A stretch of DNA of 64,000 bases. It comes from Parvicella sp964387945 (GTDB taxonomy: Bacteria; Bacteroidota; Bacteroidia; Flavobacteriales_D; Parvicellaceae). Both the position numbers and the translations under genes were made by a program. Below, one piece after another: positions 8,205-16,748 of this stretch (position 1 is the stretch's first letter; every line of letters starts with the position of its first letter). A model generated the notes under the pieces. It saw only the letters and a list, made by a program, of their open reading frames with translations. It was not told the origin of the DNA and made no database searches. The stretch lies in assembly GCA_964387945.1 (NCBI GenBank), contig CAYLYX010000006.1, positions 1 to 64,000 on the forward strand, in the 5' to 3' direction.

Positions 8205-9573
8205 AACCATTGAAGGGAGGGTAGATCAAAAGGGCAGTAGTCAAACCTCTTTTTTGTTTTAAAATCGAGCGTTCGTTGGTGAATTCCTTATAACCGTATT
8301 CTCCGTGAGCCTTACCAATTCCACTATGATTTACACCTCCAAATGGGAGGTTAGGATGAATGAACTGTAAGGTAGTGTCGTTGATTACCGATGTTCCTGC
8401 CGAAGTTTGATCAATAATATTTCTAACGAACTTCTTAGATCCAGAAAAGATATAAAGTGCCAGAGGTTTTTCGTTGTGGTTAATGATTTCAATGGCATCC
8501 TCTACAGTCTGGTAGGTGATAAGTGGCAATACTGGTCCAAAAATTTCTTCTTTAAAAATAGCTGAATCTGTAGTTACACCTTCCAATATCGTAGGAGCAA
8601 TATAATTATCTGAGGCATCAAAAGTTCCTCCTTTTACAATCTTTGCACCTTCTTCAAGAGAAGTGTCGATCAAGTGTTTAACTCTCTCAAAGTGATTAGC
8701 GTTCACCACCCGTGCAAAGTCATTCGTTGGGTTGGGGGCAGATTCAAATTTCTTTTCGTAGGCTTTGTTTAGCTCTTCTTTCAATTTGCCTAGGGAGCTT
8801 TGATGAACCAAAACAAAATTAGGCGAAACACAAGACTGACCGCAATTCAAGTATTTGCCCCAAAGCAGTTTTTTTGCGGCATCCTTCAAGTTGGTTTTCT
8901 GATCAATAACAACAGGATTTAGTCCTCCGAGCTCAAGCGTAACAGAAGTAAGATGCTTTGCTGCAGCTTTCATCACGATAGAGCCTACCATGGGACTGCC
9001 TGTAAAGAAGATATGATCCCATTTTAGGGATAAAAGATCAGTTGTCTCTGGAACGCCACCCGAAACACAGCTCACTTCTTTGGGGTCAAACACATCCTGA
9101 ATTAACTTTTGAATCACCTTTTCCGCATGCGGTGTATGTTCGGAAGGCTTCACAACGGCACAGCAACCCGCAGCAATTGCAGATACCACTGGGCCAATGG
9201 CCAAATTAAAAGGAAAGTTCCAAGGAGCGATGATCAATGCAACACCTTTGGGTTCTTTCATCACCCTAGCACGAGTTCCTAAAAGCGCCAATGGCGTTTT
9301 TTTGTGTTCATCCCGTGCCCAGAAGCGCACATTGTGAATGGCATCTCTGATCTCACCAATTACAGGTTTGATCTCAGAAATCATGACTTCTTCACGGGTT
9401 TTTTTGAAATCTTTTTGGAGTTCAGTAATGACATATTCCTGATTATCCTTAATCCATTTCCGAATGGCTTTGAGTTTCTTTTTCCGTTCCCAGAGCGTTG
9501 CCTTTCGAACCACACGTTGAAAGTGTTGTCGCTGCTCGTCAAGTAAAGATTGATATGGATTGATCGTTGTCAT
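8164..9573 (-). CDS. Aldehyde dehydrogenase (class 3 / fatty aldehyde type)
   Basis: An NAD(P)-dependent aldehyde dehydrogenase of 469 residues. Visible elements are APWNFPFNL (Asn119), FFTGSPMVG in the nucleotide fold, the general base Glu214 in TLELGG, and the catalytic Cys248 in LNCGQSCVSPNFV. HPNLPFGGVNHSGIGKAHG is near the end. The absence of an N-terminal extension and the hydrophobic tail (FKRFVVKLVTWWL) fit the class 3 group, whose members often sit on membranes and oxidise long-chain or aromatic aldehydes. The exact substrate is inference. The start codon lies just downstream of the terminator of the neighbouring lipoprotein gene, and the end overlaps the DinB gene. Confidence 0.93.
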   Translation of the reverse strand: MTTINPYQSLLDEQRQHFQRVVRKATLWERKKKLKAIRKWIKDNQEYVITELQKDFKKTREEVMISEIKPVIGEIRDAIHNVRFWARDEHKKTPLALLGTRARVMKEPKGVALIIAPWNFPFNLAIGPVVSAIAAGCCAVVKPSEHTPHAEKVIQKLIQDVFDPKEVSCVSGGVPETTDLLSLKWDHIFFTGSPMVGSIVMKAAAKHLTSVTLELGGLNPVVIDQKTNLKDAAKKLLWGKYLNCGQSCVSPNFVLVHQSSLGKLKEELNKAYEKKFESAPNPTNDFARVVNANHFERVKHLIDTSLEEGAKIVKGGTFDASDNYIAPTILEGVTTDSAIFKEEIFGPVLPLITYQTVEDAIEIINHNEKPLALYIFSGSKKFVRNIIDQTSAGTSVINDTTLQFIHPNLPFGGVNHSGIGKAHGEYGYKEFTNERSILKQKRGLTTALLIYPPFNGFKRFVVKLVTWWL

Positions 9574-9576
9574 GGC

Positions 9577-9610
9577 AAAAAAAAGACCTCCGCGTTGAGG
9601 CGGAAGTCTT
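9577..9610 (-). terminator. Terminator of the 9632-10189 lipoprotein gene
   Basis: On the minus strand an 11-bp stem (left arm 9600-9610, right arm 9583-9593, one G.U pair at 9588/9605) is followed by a run of eight T (plus-strand A at 9577-9584). The T-run ends only 4 bases before the ATG of the aldehyde dehydrogenase gene on the same strand. Confidence 0.8.
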
Positions 9611-9631
9611 TCAAAGTTAGTAGGTTTTAAA

Positions 9632-10189
9632 TTATTCGTCTAACTCGTAGGTTAGCACTAACTGGGTGTCATTTCCTGAAGCATTTGTTCCAGTCGTAGT
9701 AACTGTTCCATCATCTGCCAATTCGATCGGGTTAAACGTACCGCTTGCTACAAAATCATCACCACTTGTCGCATCACTGTCATATACTTCCCAAAAATAA
9801 TCCTGATTTAAGAGTTTGATATTTTCAGGAGCCGTCCAGTTGGCAGGTTGATCGTGAGGTTGGTTATCTACCACTGCACTCTCAAACAACCAATCTGAAG
9901 CACCGTCTACCTTCAATCTAAAGATAAGGTCTGCATCCGTATCAATCAGAAAATCCCAATCATCACCGTTCTCGTCTTTTGAAGGGTGATAGGTAATTTC
10001 ATAAGCATTCACATAAGCGTAAACGCAGCTCTCATCGTCAAAGTCAGCAGAAGCATCATACATGGGTGAATTCTCATCCAAACAGCCACCCATTTTTTCA
10101 TCTCTCAATTCTGGTTCTTCCTTCTTACAAGCAGAAAGTACAACCAAGCCAGATGCAGCGATTATTGTAAGTGCTTTTAAATTTTTCAT
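9632..10189 (-). CDS. Hypothetical lipoprotein
   Basis: The 185-residue protein has a lipoprotein signal with lipobox LSAC (Cys20) followed by KKEEPE, and so is probably anchored in the outer membrane. GCLDENSPMYDASADFDDESCVY (about residues 35-57) matches a short Cys-containing motif (GC.D..A.NYdp.A..ddgSC.Y) seen in many secreted Bacteroidota proteins. The remainder is rich in Asp, Thr and Gly and probably beta. It follows the outer-membrane gene at 10200 by 10 bases on the same strand and ends at its own terminator, so the two form one unit. Function unknown. Confidence 0.8.
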   Translation of the reverse strand: MKNLKALTIIAASGLVVLSACKKEEPELRDEKMGGCLDENSPMYDASADFDDESCVYAYVNAYEITYHPSKDENGDDWDFLIDTDADLIFRLKVDGASDWLFESAVVDNQPHDQPANWTAPENIKLLNQDYFWEVYDSDATSGDDFVASGTFNPIELADDGTVTTTGTNASGNDTQLVLTYELDE

Positions 10190-10199
10190 TGCAGTCGAT

Positions 10200-10790
10200 T
10201 TAAAAAGTATATCCTACTCCAATATTGAAGGAGTTGGCAAAATTAACTTTCTTTTGATATTTAAAGTTTTCCATTTTAGCAAAGAACAAAGGGCTCCAGC
10301 CAGCTTTTGCCATAATCCCCCCCTCTGGTTTTTGCCATCGATACTCCAAAACAGCATGCGCAAACCATTCCTTTACCGATTTCATCGTTGGCGAAACAGG
10401 TTGCTGCTCCCAATTGGCATTGTTGATCGGAATATCCGGTAAATAATATCTCCAAAAGGTAGTTCCGTATCCAGCAACAATGTTATGGTTACCCAAACTA
10501 TATCTTACGTTAAGTTCCAAAGGCATAGTGAAATCCATCGTCATACCATCAATCTCTGCTTTGTAAGTGTCTGTATACGAACCAGAGATCAAACAGAATC
10601 CAATGCTTCCTTGAAAACTGATTTTATCGTTGATTTCAAAGATGTTTCGCTCATAATTGAGGGAATAATAGAATCCTTTCCCCAACAGTTCCGCATAAAC
10701 GGTGTTTTTTGCCGTTACGGTTTGAGAGTGAGCAGAATGGAATCCAATAATGCCAAGGAAAATTGCTGCTATTTTAACTATATTTCTCAT
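10200..10790 (-). CDS. Putative outer-membrane beta-barrel protein
   Basis: 196 residues with a signal peptide (MRNIVKIAAIFLGIIGFHSAHSQ). The mature part alternates polar and aromatic residues in short strands and ends in IGVGYTF, a terminal aromatic residue typical of outer-membrane barrels handled by the BAM machinery. Its size suits an eight-stranded barrel. No functional motif is recognised. It is first in a two-gene unit with the lipoprotein at 9632-10189. Confidence 0.75.
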   Translation of the reverse strand: MRNIVKIAAIFLGIIGFHSAHSQTVTAKNTVYAELLGKGFYYSLNYERNIFEINDKISFQGSIGFCLISGSYTDTYKAEIDGMTMDFTMPLELNVRYSLGNHNIVAGYGTTFWRYYLPDIPINNANWEQQPVSPTMKSVKEWFAHAVLEYRWQKPEGGIMAKAGWSPLFFAKMENFKYQKKVNFANSFNIGVGYTF

Positions 10791-10909
10791 TTTAGATTGA
10801 TCAAAAAAATTAACTTTGTGTCAACAAAACTTAATAATTAGAAGCTTTACCCACTAACAAAAGCGCTCTAAATTAAAGAAAAATAAAACAACAGACAAAC
10901 AAAATAATC

Positions 10910-11545
10910 ATGGGACGAAAATCAATTGTTAAAGAAAGAAAGCCGCTAAATGCCAAACAGAAAAAATGGTTGGGAAATACGCTCCCATTTTTTTATAAGA
11001 ATGGAATTCAAGGTCCTACCATGAATGATATTGCTGATCATTTGGGGCTGAGCAAAGCTACTATTTACAATTATTACGAGTCCAAAGAAGACTTGGTACA
11101 TGATTCGTTATGGTTAAAACTGACGGAGTTGGATAAATTCAGAGACCTGTTGTTTGATGATTCAAAAGATTTTGTGGGAAGGTATTTTGAAGGAGTTAAT
11201 TTTGTGGCAAGTAGACTTCAAGGAATGACAGAAGTTTACCTAGAAGATCTAAGAACTAACTACCCTAGATCATGGAGTAGTGTGGAGTTATACTACGAAA
11301 AATCGGTAGAGAACCTAAAGAAATACTATGACATGGGAATTCAAAATGGTACGTTCCGTCCGTTTAACACCGATTTAATGGCCACTTTTGATCTTAGGTT
11401 TTTCAACATGATGGTAGATGCTAATTTCTTGGTTTCCAATAAGGTAAACATCGAAATGGCGTTTAAAGAATACTTTAATATGAAGTTTAATGGTATTCTC
11501 ATGAAGCGTGATCTAACGCTCTTAACAAACGTTCAAAGAAATTAA
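10910..11545 (+). CDS. TetR-family transcriptional regulator
   Basis: 211 residues. The N-terminal DNA-binding domain is clear: GPTMNDIADHLGLSKATIYNYYESKEDLVHD (about residues 34-64) is the TetR helix-turn-helix. The C-terminal ligand domain is helical and unlike any specific subgroup I can name. The start ATG at 10910 is in a context rich in A. The next gene, an alpha/beta hydrolase 52 bases downstream, has its own promoter-like TATCTTCG but could be a target. The ligand is unknown. Confidence 0.9.
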   Translation: MGRKSIVKERKPLNAKQKKWLGNTLPFFYKNGIQGPTMNDIADHLGLSKATIYNYYESKEDLVHDSLWLKLTELDKFRDLLFDDSKDFVGRYFEGVNFVASRLQGMTEVYLEDLRTNYPRSWSSVELYYEKSVENLKKYYDMGIQNGTFRPFNTDLMATFDLRFFNMMVDANFLVSNKVNIEMAFKEYFNMKFNGILMKRDLTLLTNVQRN

Positions 11546-11574
11546 CATTCGGTTCCATTAATCGTTTTAATTGG

Positions 11575-11582
11575 TATCTTCG
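11575..11582 (+). promoter_or_regulatory. Candidate -7 promoter element TATCTTCG
   Basis: TATCTTCG lies 15 bases before the TTG start at 11598, and is identical to the elements at 4266 and 63708. It suggests independent transcription of the hydrolase gene from a position after the TetR gene. The -33 region has TTC rather than TTG. Confidence 0.38.
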
Positions 11583-11597
11583 GGACAGTCGTAAGGG

Positions 11598-12437
11598 TTG
11601 AGTTTGGAAGAGTTACTGGAGAAATACACAAACGAATATTCGGATTTTATTGAAGTACAAGGGCTAAAAATTCACTACAGAGATGAAGGTGAAGGAGAAC
11701 CCCTCGTGTTGGTGCACGGTACATTTGCCTCGTTGCACTGCTTTGATGGATGGACAGAAATTCTGAAAGCTCATTATCGAGTGATTCGAATGGATTTACC
11801 TGGTTTCGGACTTACTGGTCCCAAGCCAGATAATCGCTACAGCATTGAATTGTTTGCTGATTTCCTTCATGAATTCATTGAAAAACTAGGCATCGGATCG
11901 TGTGCTTTGGCTGGGAACTCCTTAGGAGGTTGGCTTTCCTGGGAATTTGCGCTCAAGTATTCTGATCAGGTAACTAAGTTGATTTTAATCGACTCCGCTG
12001 GATACATTAACGATAACAATTACCCACTTCCTTTCGTAATTGCACAAACTCCCGTGCTTAGAAACGTGTTTAACTATGTACCAAAAGCGGTAGTAAGAAG
12101 GTTTGTAAGGCAAGTGTTCTACGATCAAACAAAGGTGACAGATGAACTAGTAGATCGTTATTTTGACCTCTTTCATAGAGAAGGAAACAAAGAAGCGTTT
12201 GTGCGGATCGCGAATAGTTATTTTGTGCAGAATACGCACAACCTCATTAACCTTAGGATTCCAGTACTGGTCATGTGGGGGCATCAGGACAATTGGTTGA
12301 GTGTGGAACATGCGGAGAAATTCAAGAGAGATTTGCTAAATTGCACCACCATAATTTATGATCAGGTAGGTCATGTGCCAATGGAAGAAATTCCAGAGAG
12401 AACGGCATTAGACGTACTAAATTTTTTAGAGAACTAA
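11598..12437 (+). CDS. Alpha/beta hydrolase
   Basis: A 279-residue alpha/beta hydrolase. The oxyanion motif LVHGTFAS is at residues 38-45, the nucleophile elbow AGNSLGG has Ser108, the acid is probably Asp231 in WGHQDNWLS and the base His259 in VGHVPMEE. IRMDLPGFGLTG is the usual strand 4 turn. These motifs resemble the epoxide hydrolase / haloalkane dehalogenase / meta-cleavage hydrolase group, but serine as nucleophile points to an esterase or C-C hydrolase. No signal peptide is present. The start TTG 11598 (MSLEELLEKY) is preferred; TTG 11604 is also possible. A small lipoprotein gene follows after 4 bases. Confidence 0.88.
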   Translation: MSLEELLEKYTNEYSDFIEVQGLKIHYRDEGEGEPLVLVHGTFASLHCFDGWTEILKAHYRVIRMDLPGFGLTGPKPDNRYSIELFADFLHEFIEKLGIGSCALAGNSLGGWLSWEFALKYSDQVTKLILIDSAGYINDNNYPLPFVIAQTPVLRNVFNYVPKAVVRRFVRQVFYDQTKVTDELVDRYFDLFHREGNKEAFVRIANSYFVQNTHNLINLRIPVLVMWGHQDNWLSVEHAEKFKRDLLNCTTIIYDQVGHVPMEEIPERTALDVLNFLEN

Positions 12438-12441
12438 TCCG

Positions 12442-12828
12442 ATGAAACTGCTAAAATATGCCTTGATATTGGTTGTTCTTCCGCTGAGTGGCTGCTTGAG
12501 AAACCTTAACGTGACAGAGTTTTTTCGCAAGTTGGAAATCAAGAATGAATCCTATTTTGAGATAGTCTCTGCTAATCAAACTGCGATAGAAGCGTTGATT
12601 AAGGAAGAACTGGAGTTGAATGTAGAAGGAGATATTATCTGGATTACATTTTGGGGAGAAAGTCGTTATGCTTGTGGAGATGTGGTTACCGAATTATCAG
12701 GCGAAGAATACGTTGTAGTCCCTGGTGAGTTTAGACTCGAAGGTGAAGAAAGAACATTCTTATACACCGTGTGGTTTATTCCGTCAAATGAAAATCTATT
12801 GGGAGAAGTAGAACTAGTTTATTATTAA
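12442..12828 (+). CDS. Small hypothetical lipoprotein
   Basis: 128 residues with a lipoprotein signal peptide and lipobox LSGC (Cys18). The mature part has no motif I recognise. It sits 4 bases after the alpha/beta hydrolase and overlaps the next membrane-protein gene by one base (TAATG), so all three are co-transcribed. Function unknown. Confidence 0.75.
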   Translation: MKLLKYALILVVLPLSGCLRNLNVTEFFRKLEIKNESYFEIVSANQTAIEALIKEELELNVEGDIIWITFWGESRYACGDVVTELSGEEYVVVPGEFRLEGEERTFLYTVWFIPSNENLLGEVELVYY

Positions 12829-13355
12829 TGAGGCGTTTTTTACTGGCATATCTTGTTTCGTTTGTGCTTTTAGCGATTGTACTTTTTATCCACTACCTAG
12901 AAGTGCTTAGCGGTTTCTTGGGAGAATTATACTCAGAAATTGCATGGAAACCAGAAGCCTTGATGTTGGGATTCGTAAAGCCGCTTTTCCTTTTGTTTTT
13001 GCTGCAATCCATCTTGTATTTTTTGGGGTATTTTCTAGTGTATCGTCTCATGAAAAAAAGAAATGCCAGTTCCTTCAATTTATTGTTGGCATTTAGTTTT
13101 GTTGGACTATTAGGAGCTATACTGTTTCTTGGATTGTTTGAACCCATTTTGGCTACGGATAATTTTGAGTATGGAGTTCGTCAGGAGCTGAATCACATTT
13201 TTGAGTTGATCGGTTATGCAAGAATTAACGTAACCGTTTACATTTATCTTACGTTAACCGCGATACTAACCTGGTTTTTTGTCAGAGAGAAAACAAATAA
13301 GTCTACGGTCAAATCAACTCCTTTGCCTGATAATAGGGAGTTGCTGGATAGCTAG
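12828..13355 (+). CDS. Hypothetical four-helix membrane protein
   Basis: 175 residues with hydrophobic segments at about 3-24, 48-74, 81-104 and 133-152 and a short polar C-terminus. No conserved motif is recognised. Its start overlaps the stop of the lipoprotein gene upstream, and its last 77 bases overlap the longest form of the beta-propeller gene downstream. Confidence 0.72.
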   Translation: MRRFLLAYLVSFVLLAIVLFIHYLEVLSGFLGELYSEIAWKPEALMLGFVKPLFLLFLLQSILYFLGYFLVYRLMKKRNASSFNLLLAFSFVGLLGAILFLGLFEPILATDNFEYGVRQELNHIFELIGYARINVTVYIYLTLTAILTWFFVREKTNKSTVKSTPLPDNRELLDS

Positions 13356-14916
13356 CATCTATGGCGGTAGCATCGATTCTTCGTTGTTCCTTAAAAAAAC
13401 GATTTCAGGAAGCATTTCTCCCAAGTCTGTCGTACATAACGGAAAGGGAACATTTTTTGCCCAAAACATGATGTATCGACACACGGTGACGGTTTACGAC
13501 AGAACTTACCAGAAAATTGCAACGATAAAAGATGGACTCAACCCTGCTGATTTTGGATTCAAAGCGTATGATTTCAAGGTAAAAGGAGGTCCTGTAGAAT
13601 GTGCTTTTTCACATGGCGGCAAGTACGCTTGGGTGAGCAATTATTCTATCTCAGGGGGAGACTCTACGCAGTTTGTCCATCCAGGCTGTGATAATTGTAG
13701 CGGAACAGGTAAGTACGACAGTAGTTTTCTCTACAAAGTCGATGTGGCCACGCAAAAGATAGTTGCAGTAGTTCAAGTAGGTGCAGTTCCAAAGTACGTA
13801 GCAACTTCTCCAGATGATAAGTGGGTGTTGGTAACGAATTGGAGTAGCGGTGATCTCAGTATTGTAGATGCGAATCAAAACAAAGAAATCAAACGAATTA
13901 AGTTAGGGACTTTTCCGAGGGGGTTAGTGGTAGACCCTCAGAGTCAATATGCCTATGCAACCGTAATGGGTAGCACCAAATTGGCTCGAATTAGCCTAGA
14001 AGATTTTTCGGTCAATTTCATCAAGGATGTTGGGAAGGGGCCACGCCACTTGTGTATCAGTCCAGATAATCAATGGTTGTACCTGACCTTGAATTCTGAG
14101 AATAAAGTGGCTAAGATCAACTTGTCTACTTGGGAGGTTAAAAAACTAAAAGTAGGTCATCAGCCTCGTTCCATGACCATCTCAAAGGATGGAAAATACT
14201 TGTATTTGGTTAATTACAACGACAACACATTTGCAAAAATCAGTACATCTACATTTGAGATCGTGGCTTTGACGAAAACAAAAACTCATCCGATTGGAAT
14301 AACCTACGATGATCTCAAGCAAGAAGTTTGGGTAGCCTGCTATTCAGGTTACCTTATGGTGTTTAAGGATTCACTGGTCAAAAGCGACCTTGAAGTTGAA
14401 TCCGAACAAGAGCTGGAAATCGATTTACTTGCGGTTGACTTCGAAGAAAAGGCTTCCGTAGCATCGCTGAACGCACCCAATAGCGACCAAAGTACAGTGG
14501 ATACAATGAAAACCGATTTCCTCGCCACAACGTCTCTTCCAGATGTTAAAACCTTGCTGCCAGTAAGAAGGCTGTACTTAGATTTTGGGAAGACCTTTGA
14601 CTATAAACCTGTCGTTGCTGAAGAAAGTCAAGTGGTAATTAATCAAGAGAAATCCGAAACTCCAAAGCAACACGTTAAGGATTTGAATAAGGATAAAGAG
14701 TATCTGGTCATTGTTGGCTCATTTGGAGAGTACAACAATGCTTTAAGCATGGTCGACATCATGGCTAAAAAAGGAGTGGAAGCCAATCATTTCAAGCATC
14801 CTACAAAAGGACTGAATTACGTCTTTGTCTATGGTTCGGATAACCTTGAAGACGCACAGCAATGGGCTGGAACTAACGTTCCCGGAGACGTAGAGTACTG
14901 GGTGATGCACCAATAA
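13279..14916 (+). CDS. YVTN-type beta-propeller protein with C-terminal SPOR-like domain
   Basis: A secreted protein of up to 545 residues. A hydrophobic signal (QLLCLIIGSCWIASIYGG) follows a short basic stretch. Residues about 120-360 hold repeated units of the form VPKYVATSPDDKWVLVTNW, FPRGLVVDPQSQYAYATV, GPRHLCISPDNQWLYLT and QPRSMTISKDGKYLYLVN, each about 42 residues apart: the YVTN seven-bladed propeller. The last 75 residues (KEYLVIVGSFGEYNNALSMVDIMAKKGVEANHF...) look like a SPOR peptidoglycan-binding domain. An acidic linker joins the two. The start is uncertain: TTG 13279 overlaps the upstream gene by 77 bases, but it is the only start that keeps the signal peptide intact. Confidence 0.82.
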   Translation: MSERKQISLRSNQLLCLIIGSCWIASIYGGSIDSSLFLKKTISGSISPKSVVHNGKGTFFAQNMMYRHTVTVYDRTYQKIATIKDGLNPADFGFKAYDFKVKGGPVECAFSHGGKYAWVSNYSISGGDSTQFVHPGCDNCSGTGKYDSSFLYKVDVATQKIVAVVQVGAVPKYVATSPDDKWVLVTNWSSGDLSIVDANQNKEIKRIKLGTFPRGLVVDPQSQYAYATVMGSTKLARISLEDFSVNFIKDVGKGPRHLCISPDNQWLYLTLNSENKVAKINLSTWEVKKLKVGHQPRSMTISKDGKYLYLVNYNDNTFAKISTSTFEIVALTKTKTHPIGITYDDLKQEVWVACYSGYLMVFKDSLVKSDLEVESEQELEIDLLAVDFEEKASVASLNAPNSDQSTVDTMKTDFLATTSLPDVKTLLPVRRLYLDFGKTFDYKPVVAEESQVVINQEKSETPKQHVKDLNKDKEYLVIVGSFGEYNNALSMVDIMAKKGVEANHFKHPTKGLNYVFVYGSDNLEDAQQWAGTNVPGDVEYWVMHQ

Positions 14917-15366
14917 TCATTCTTCTCTCACGCGAAAGAACTGCATTTTTCCCTTCGTAAGTTCTGATAGCTTGAGGTCTAGCGTTTGAACAACTTTTTT
15001 GTTATTGTGATTTTGATGAATGATCGTAATGTGATCTTTGTCAATCACCTTGTAGACGATTGCATAGTGCATGGGAAATGAAACATAACCGTTGTCGCGC
15101 TCAAACTTTGCACCATCAAAGCTAATGACATCACCAGGTTGGAGTTCATCTTTTTTGTAATCAATTTTATCCCCAAAATCAAAAGGCATTTCCCACTCTG
15201 CCTCAGCATGATTTAAAGCAAATGCTACCAGATCCCAGCATTCACCACGATCAATTTTTTTGCCCATATGATCTTCAGCATAGGCTAGCACAGCCTTTGC
15301 TTTTTCTTGAGAATAACTCATCGTCCCGAAGAGCAATCCTAGCACTATTAATAACGAATGCTTCAT
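14917..15366 (-). CDS. Secreted CHAP/NlpC-like cysteine peptidase-type protein
   Basis: 149 residues with a signal peptide ending near SYSQ. RGECWDLVAFALNHAEAEW places a cysteine at the start of a helix, and PMHYAIVYKV places a histidine on a strand, as in CHAP and NlpC/P60 amidases; LQPGDVISFDGAKF is the matching strand between them. The predicted function is cleavage of peptide or amide bonds, perhaps in cell wall material, but no substrate can be named. Its stop codon abuts that of the convergent propeller gene with no spacer. Confidence 0.7.
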   Translation of the reverse strand: MKHSLLIVLGLLFGTMSYSQEKAKAVLAYAEDHMGKKIDRGECWDLVAFALNHAEAEWEMPFDFGDKIDYKKDELQPGDVISFDGAKFERDNGYVSFPMHYAIVYKVIDKDHITIIHQNHNNKKVVQTLDLKLSELTKGKMQFFRVREE

Positions 15367-15412
15367 GTTTGTATAATTAGTAACGTGGTTAAAGTTACAA
15401 AAACCATACCTG

Positions 15413-15454
15413 AAAAAATAAAAAAGTCCTGACCTTCTAAGAAGCGTCAGGACT
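15413..15454 (-). terminator. Terminator of the thiolase gene
   Basis: On the minus strand AGTCCTGAC (15446-15454) pairs with GTCAGGACT (15425-15433), extended by an inner CTTC/GAAG stem. It is followed by a T-rich tail (plus-strand A-tract 15413-15425). It lies 22 bases after the thiolase stop. The AGTCCTGAC arm is the same as in the rpoC terminator at 2914. Confidence 0.87.
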
Positions 15455-15476
15455 CAATGAGTTAAAGGTAGGTTTT

Positions 15477-16652
15477 TTAGCAGTTTTCGATGATCATAGC
15501 AGAAGCACCGCCACCACCATTACAAATTCCTGCACCACCTAATTTACCGTTGTTTTGCTTAAGCACATTGATTAACGTTACGATAATTCTAGAACCACTA
15601 TTTCCTAGCGGGTGACCCAAAGAAACCGCTCCACCATTTACATCAACCTTAGCCGGATCAAGTTCTAATTTTTTTGTATTGGCAATTCCAACCACAGAGA
15701 AAGCCTGATTCAGTTCCCAGAAGTCGATGTCATTTGCAGATAATCCCGCTTTGTCTAATGCTTTTGGAATCGCTAAAGAAGGAGCTGTAGTAAACCACTC
15801 AGGAGCTTGAGCAGCGTCTGCATAGCTCACAATTTTTGCTAGTGGAGTTAATCCCAACTCTTCCATCTTCTCCTTGCTCATCAAAATTAACGCAGAAGCA
15901 CCATCGTTAAGCGTAGATGCATTGGCTGCAGTTACTGTTCCATCTTTTTTGAAAACAGGACGTAATGCTGGAATCTTCTCCATTCTTACATTCGTGTATT
16001 CTTCGTCTTTGTCTACTACAATCGGTTCACCTCTTCGTTGTGGAACTTCTACGGGTACAATTTCATCGTTGAATTTACCCGCATCCCATGCAGCAGCAGA
16101 TCTTTCGTAAGAAGTAATCGCAAACTGATCTTGCTCTTCTCTTGAAATGTTGTACTCTTCAGCACATTTTTCTGCACAAACTCCCATGTGAACCTGGTTG
16201 TAAACGTCTGTTAAACCATCATTAACCATTCCATCTACCATCGTTACATTGCCAAGTTTTACCGCATTTCTTGCTACCATATAATGAGGAACCATAGACA
16301 TGTTTTCCATTCCACCAGCAACCACTACATCTGCATCCCCACACTTAATGGCTTGAGCGGCAAGGCTTAGTGCTTTCATCCCAGATGCACAAACTTTGTT
16401 TACTGTAGTACAAGGAACTTCTTGCGTGATTCCTGCAAATATTGCTGCTTGTCTGGCAGGAGCTTGTCCTAAATTAGCCTGCAGTACATTTCCCATGTAA
16501 ACTTCATTGACCACAGCGGGGTCAAGGTTGATTTTCCCCAATGCTCCTTTGATAGCAGCAGCTCCCAATCTAGGTGCTGGAACACTTGAAAGTGATCCTC
16601 CAAAGCTTCCCATAGGTGTTCTTACTGCCGAAACGATATATGCTTCTTTCAT
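15477..16652 (-). CDS. Acetyl-CoA C-acetyltransferase (thiolase)
   Basis: 391 residues, full length for the family. Thiolases condense two acetyl-CoA to acetoacetyl-CoA or cleave 3-ketoacyl-CoA. Both halves of the active site are visible: nucleophile Cys88 in NKVCASGMKA, His347 in GHPLGNSGSR and Cys377 in AGICNGGGGASA. The GGMENMSMVPH loop and the length favour the short-chain biosynthetic type (AtoB/PhaA/ThlA-like) over FadA. It is a single-gene unit with its own terminator. A partial dyad resembling a TetR operator lies 55 bases upstream (16707-16720), too imperfect to claim. Confidence 0.94.
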   Translation of the reverse strand: MKEAYIVSAVRTPMGSFGGSLSSVPAPRLGAAAIKGALGKINLDPAVVNEVYMGNVLQANLGQAPARQAAIFAGITQEVPCTTVNKVCASGMKALSLAAQAIKCGDADVVVAGGMENMSMVPHYMVARNAVKLGNVTMVDGMVNDGLTDVYNQVHMGVCAEKCAEEYNISREEQDQFAITSYERSAAAWDAGKFNDEIVPVEVPQRRGEPIVVDKDEEYTNVRMEKIPALRPVFKKDGTVTAANASTLNDGASALILMSKEKMEELGLTPLAKIVSYADAAQAPEWFTTAPSLAIPKALDKAGLSANDIDFWELNQAFSVVGIANTKKLELDPAKVDVNGGAVSLGHPLGNSGSRIIVTLINVLKQNNGKLGGAGICNGGGGASAMIIENC

Positions 16653-16748
16653 GTTGTGAAATTTTAGAATTCTTAATTATGTTTCCAACAAAAATAACAT
16701 AATATGACCATTCAGTCGGTTGAGATATAAAATTTTATTTTTGTAAAC

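Noticed and set aside
16707..16720. ACCATTCAGTCGGT before the thiolase gene as a TetR-type operator
   Set aside because: Only the outer ACC/GGT positions are symmetric; three or more inner pairs fail, so the dyad is too weak to claim.
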